Assembly: GCF_021869535.1 (NCBI RefSeq)
Contig: NW_026262668.1
Span: 10,834,348-10,898,347, forward strand
Reading direction: 5' to 3'
From: Mytilus californianus
Taxonomy: Eukaryota > Mollusca > Bivalvia > Mytilida > Mytilidae
DNA length: 64,000 nt
The stretch's first letter is position 1; each line of letters opens with the position of its first letter. Below the pieces are notes generated by a model. It ran no database searches and had not been told where the DNA came from. It saw only the letters and a program-made list of their open reading frames with translations. Positions 60,624 to 64,000 of the stretch are shown here, one piece after another. Made by a program: the position numbers and the translations under genes.

Positions 60624-62522
60624 ATGCATTTCTGGCTTCACGCCTTAGGACAGGTGCTCATAATGGGTAACAAGAATAACCCCTCGGTGAGAGTTGAATG
60701 GCATGACTCTACCACACAAGGTACAATTGAGAGAACAGAGTTTGAAGTACATTCTTCCGAAAGCGTTGGGGATTATGAAGGGGATACATTAATGTACAAA
60801 GTTATTGTGAATCTGACCACCACAGGTAAAATAATGATTCAAGGGAAATCCTTAAAGCAGTGGTGCTCAAACGAATATCAGTAAACTTTACAAACAGTTG
60901 GAAACTTGTCATCAAGTGCTGAAATGACCACCCCAAAAAGTCTTGAATTTGAAAACGGAGTAGATAATAAGTCTTGCACAAATCAACATACTATTCCAAA
61001 AAGTGCACATGTCAATGAATTCAATCAAATCCTATCTACAAACTCAGAAATCCTACAACAACAAGATAAGATCAAACCTAAAACTCAGGAAAATTTACCA
61101 ATCACATCAGTGCAGTCAAAGAATGAAAATACCACAATCAATACAGAAACAAACAATAGTGTGTCAGATGAATCACACTCAAGTTCAGAATCCCCTTAAA
61201 TTCAGCAAAGGTTGTCAATCTTAGAAGACAGCACGATTAGTATGTCATCTGAAATATTAATGCACATTCATCTATAAAAAAAACTTTGAAATATTACTCA
61301 GTAAGAATCTCCAAGGGTTAAGATGTGATATCGTGGAAGACGTAATGAAATTAATGAATAAAGTTGAAACATCTCCCCGAGTCCATAAAAACACTTAAAC
61401 AAATTCATACAAGAGAACTAAAGATGCAACGTGAAAAGATGCATGAATCTGATATTGATAAAAAGAAGATAATTAAAAACTTTGAAATAGAAAAATGTCA
61501 ACTCCTGAGTAAAGCAAAAGAATTGGAGAGGAATAGTATTCAAGCAAAACATGTGTTTCATGCAGCGGAGGAACAGCTACAGAATGAGATTATAGTTCTC
61601 ACTGAAAAACAAACTGAACTAGAAATTCTTCTGCATGAAAATCATGCTAAACTCCAGGAAAAAGATGCCACCATTGAGAAATTACATGATAGGCTTCTAA
61701 CAGTGAAAGAAGATATATAAGGAGGTCAATGGTCAGCGGTGAAGGGAGAACAGTCCAAAAATGAGTCGTGTTCAAATACTTCTGTTTTTAACACCAGTCA
61801 AATTTGCATCTCAATACAAAGAGTTCAACATGAAAGGATATAATGATTAAGGAGAAAGAATTGTCATTTGCTCAATGTTCCATCCTTAAGCAAAACCCAG
61901 TAAAAAAAACGGGTTATCTTTCATCACAGTTCAGTCCCAAAGTTCATTCATATCAAGCGGTTGACATCATCTTTTCAGTTGGAGGGTCTGGCTAAAAGAA
62001 CCACCACATTAGCAGACCTTGAAGGGTATATTCAACAGTATGAAGATCTGACTGACCATGTTGTAATTTGTAATGAAGGAACAAATGATCTACGACAGTC
62101 ACCTGATGTTGTGTATTCCGCTGTGGATAAATATGTTGAAATCATTGAAAATCTCGAAAGACTCGACGCAAGAATAATTATCTCATCACTTTTACCATGT
62201 AGGATAACTAGGCTTACTAGGAATATTTGCCAGTTCAATGAAACATTGTACTCAAAATTAAGAGACAACAAAAATGTTAAATGATATGACAACCCTAAAT
62301 TTTTTTCTTGATGACACATCATATAATGTCAAGTTAAATCTATATGACAAAGATGGTCTTCACATTAACATTAATGAGGGAACGAGAGTCTTGGCAGGAA
62401 ATTTGAAAAAGACCCTAAGTTATGTGCTAAATGGAAAGTGGCCTTCATACAAAAAGAACAACAAAGTACCAACAAATAATATCAACGGTGGCAAAAACTA
62501 CCAAAACCATGGTTTCTATGAT
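60624..62522 (+). pseudogene. LINE ORF1 remnant: N-terminal domain, coiled coil, SGNH-like domain
   Basis: 60624-60881 reads VRVEWHDSTTQGTIERTEFE to GKIMIQGKSLKQW, then an in-frame TAA. The frame goes on to a second TAA at 61197. After a shift, 61364-61720 is a strongly charged coiled coil (LKMQREKMHESDIDKKK to EKLHDRLL). 61961-62284 is SGNH-esterase-like: 'VICNEGTNDLRQ' supplies the G-x-N-D block, with 'ARIIISSLLP' after it. 62274-62528 continues to 'DGLHIN', where the catalytic D-x-x-H would fall, degenerate here. Several stops and frameshifts show it is dead. Confidence 0.75.
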
Positions 62523-62983
62523 GGCTAAGCAAAAGATCAAATGAACAAGCACAATATGAGAAATTACAATGTTAACCACAGATTTGTAGATAACAAGGAT
62601 ATGAAAATGATTGAAAGGGTTGTAAACACTGTTGCAGCCCTTCAAATGTTCAAGAATTAACTAGTCTCACCATATTTAAATATACCAGACATACTTAATG
62701 ACTCTACTGTTATTGTTTATCTTATCTAAGCTATATTTTATTTTTATCTTTCTGTTTTGTTTTCATTATTATTTAGTCAATTGATTTAAATTTTGCTAGT
62801 CATATCTTTTCTCAAAATTTGAAAAGTTACATTAAAAAAGATTAAAAAAAAATCCAACATTTAAATAACTTTTCAACATGGTCAAGTTATAATTCTATAA
62901 TTTTTCGAAAATTTTGTTTTCAACTCTGAAGGTTTCTGTTGAATCCCTTATAATTCAAAGAATGTTAACAAAACAAATTAACA

Positions 62984-63909
62984 ATTAGTTCTTGGAATGT
63001 TCATGGTTTGTTTTACAGGAAAGATGGGAATAGATATTGCAAACTTAATTATCCTGATTTTTGCGAAAATATAAATTCTGATATTAGTTGACTAATAGAA
63101 ACAAAGGTTGATAAGGAAGATAATGTATATTTGAAAGGTTATACCTTATTGAAAAAGGTCACTCGCCCCAGGAAAGGTAAAGCTATTTATGGAGGAATTG
63201 CTCTATATGCCAGACCAAATGTAAGTATAGGAATTACATTTATAAAAAATGATTGCTCTGAATTTTGGTGGGCAAAACTAAGTAATAACATTTTTTTCAT
63301 ATTCATCAGATATATTTGTTTGTTTTGCTTACAATTCACCAATACAGTCTAGCTACTCTAAATCTCTAAAAAGTGATTCATCCACACTAGAGAAGATAGA
63401 ACGAGAAATGAGTAAATTTACAAATTTAGGGGAGACTATCATTATGGAGGACCTTAATGCCCATGTTAATGAAAATAATTTGGATTTTTTTTCATCAGAT
63501 CATGTTAAAAGGTTATAAGATATACTTCCTAATTCATATATGGCAGATATTATACATTATAGGAGATACTCTACTAAAAAGAATACTAAGACTGGTGAAT
63601 ACGGAAAACGCCTATTAAAGATTTCCATATCATCTAGAAGCAAAATTCTAAATGGACGAACTTTAGGTGATACATTAGTAAACCCACTTCCCATCAATAT
63701 AATGGTAGTGCTGTTGTTGATTATTGTATTGTTAGTAATAATATGCTAAAAAATGTATGTTTTTTTACTGTTAAGGATTTAACTGTCCACACTGATCACT
63801 GTCCTATAGATGTATGTTTATCTTTACGTTATTCCCAAGTACAACAAAAAGTTGGGAGACCAATACCTCAAAAATGTTATGCAGACATAATGTTATCAAA
63901 GGAAGTTTA
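62984..63909 (+). pseudogene. LINE ORF2 remnant: APE-type endonuclease
   Basis: Starts ISSWNVHGLF (the S/T-W-N strand) and has IETKV (the catalytic Glu strand), 'YGGIALYAR', 'MEDLNAHVN' (the D-x-N block), 'SVVDYCIVSNNML' and 'TDHCPIDV' (normally S-D-H). A TGA interrupts 'DIS-LIETK', and later stops and frameshifts occur at about 63350, 63518 and 63907. In living elements this domain nicks target DNA. Confidence 0.78.
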
Positions 63910-64000
63910 ATCTAATGTACAACTACTCTTAGGTAAAGACATACTATTACAAAGAAATGGGATTGATGAAGCCACTGATGATTTAACAGATATTTTTCAT

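Larger units (their letters stand above)
60603..64000 (+). mobile_element. Decayed LINE (CR1/L2-like), 5' part, runs off the window
   Basis: ORF1 remnant followed by ORF2 remnant in retrotransposon order, both broken by stops and frameshifts. The esterase-type ORF1 is characteristic of CR1/L2-like non-LTR elements. The reverse transcriptase should lie right of the window. The left border coincides with the end of the 5.45-kb duplication unit. Confidence 0.8.

Overview
This window is AT-rich eukaryotic DNA with interrupted genes, GT-AG introns and many dispersed repeats. The coding fragments are animal-like. Several repeats (the GTCCGTTCG element, the 'agatgtggtatgattgccaatgagacaac' type, the 'gacgaaacgcgcgtctggcgta' type, and a LINE with an esterase-like ORF1) are ones I associate with bivalves, especially Mytilus mussels. 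That assignment is from memory of the repeats, not from a search.

Layout. (1) 1-6160, plus strand: the last five coding exons of a D-serine dehydratase / D-threonine aldolase-like PLP enzyme. Its introns hold a 32-bp minisatellite of about 1 kb and other tandem repeats; the N-terminal exons lie left of the window. (2) 6160-26600: about 20 kb without a recognised gene between two convergent genes. It holds 160-bp and 172-bp satellite-like arrays, a MITE-like element, three foldback elements (one with a clean 9-bp target-site duplication) and old retroelement tails. (3) 26817-54381, minus strand: a complete classical short-chain dehydrogenase/reductase (SDR) gene. I assembled it from nine exons whose reading phases all agree, giving 268 residues with the TGxxxGIG, NNAG, Ser, YxxxK and PG motifs in place. 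(4) Inside SDR introns, on the plus strand, lie two decayed copies of a xyloside xylosyltransferase (XXYLT1-like, glycosyltransferase family 8) gene. (5) 49703-60602: a 5,450-bp segment in two nearly identical tandem copies. Each copy has SDR coding exon 1 and its upstream flank, so the gene may have two equivalent 5' ends. (6) 60603-64000, plus strand: a decayed LINE (ORF1 with coiled coil and SGNH-like domain, ORF2 with an APE-type endonuclease) running off the right edge.

The two real genes are unrelated single-enzyme loci; no operon or pathway logic links them. The most interesting features are the recent tandem duplication of the SDR 5' end, the pair of glycosyltransferase pseudogenes in SDR introns, and the foldback elements with target-site duplications. 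I found no CRISPR array, convincing tRNA or rRNA gene, or novel multi-gene system.
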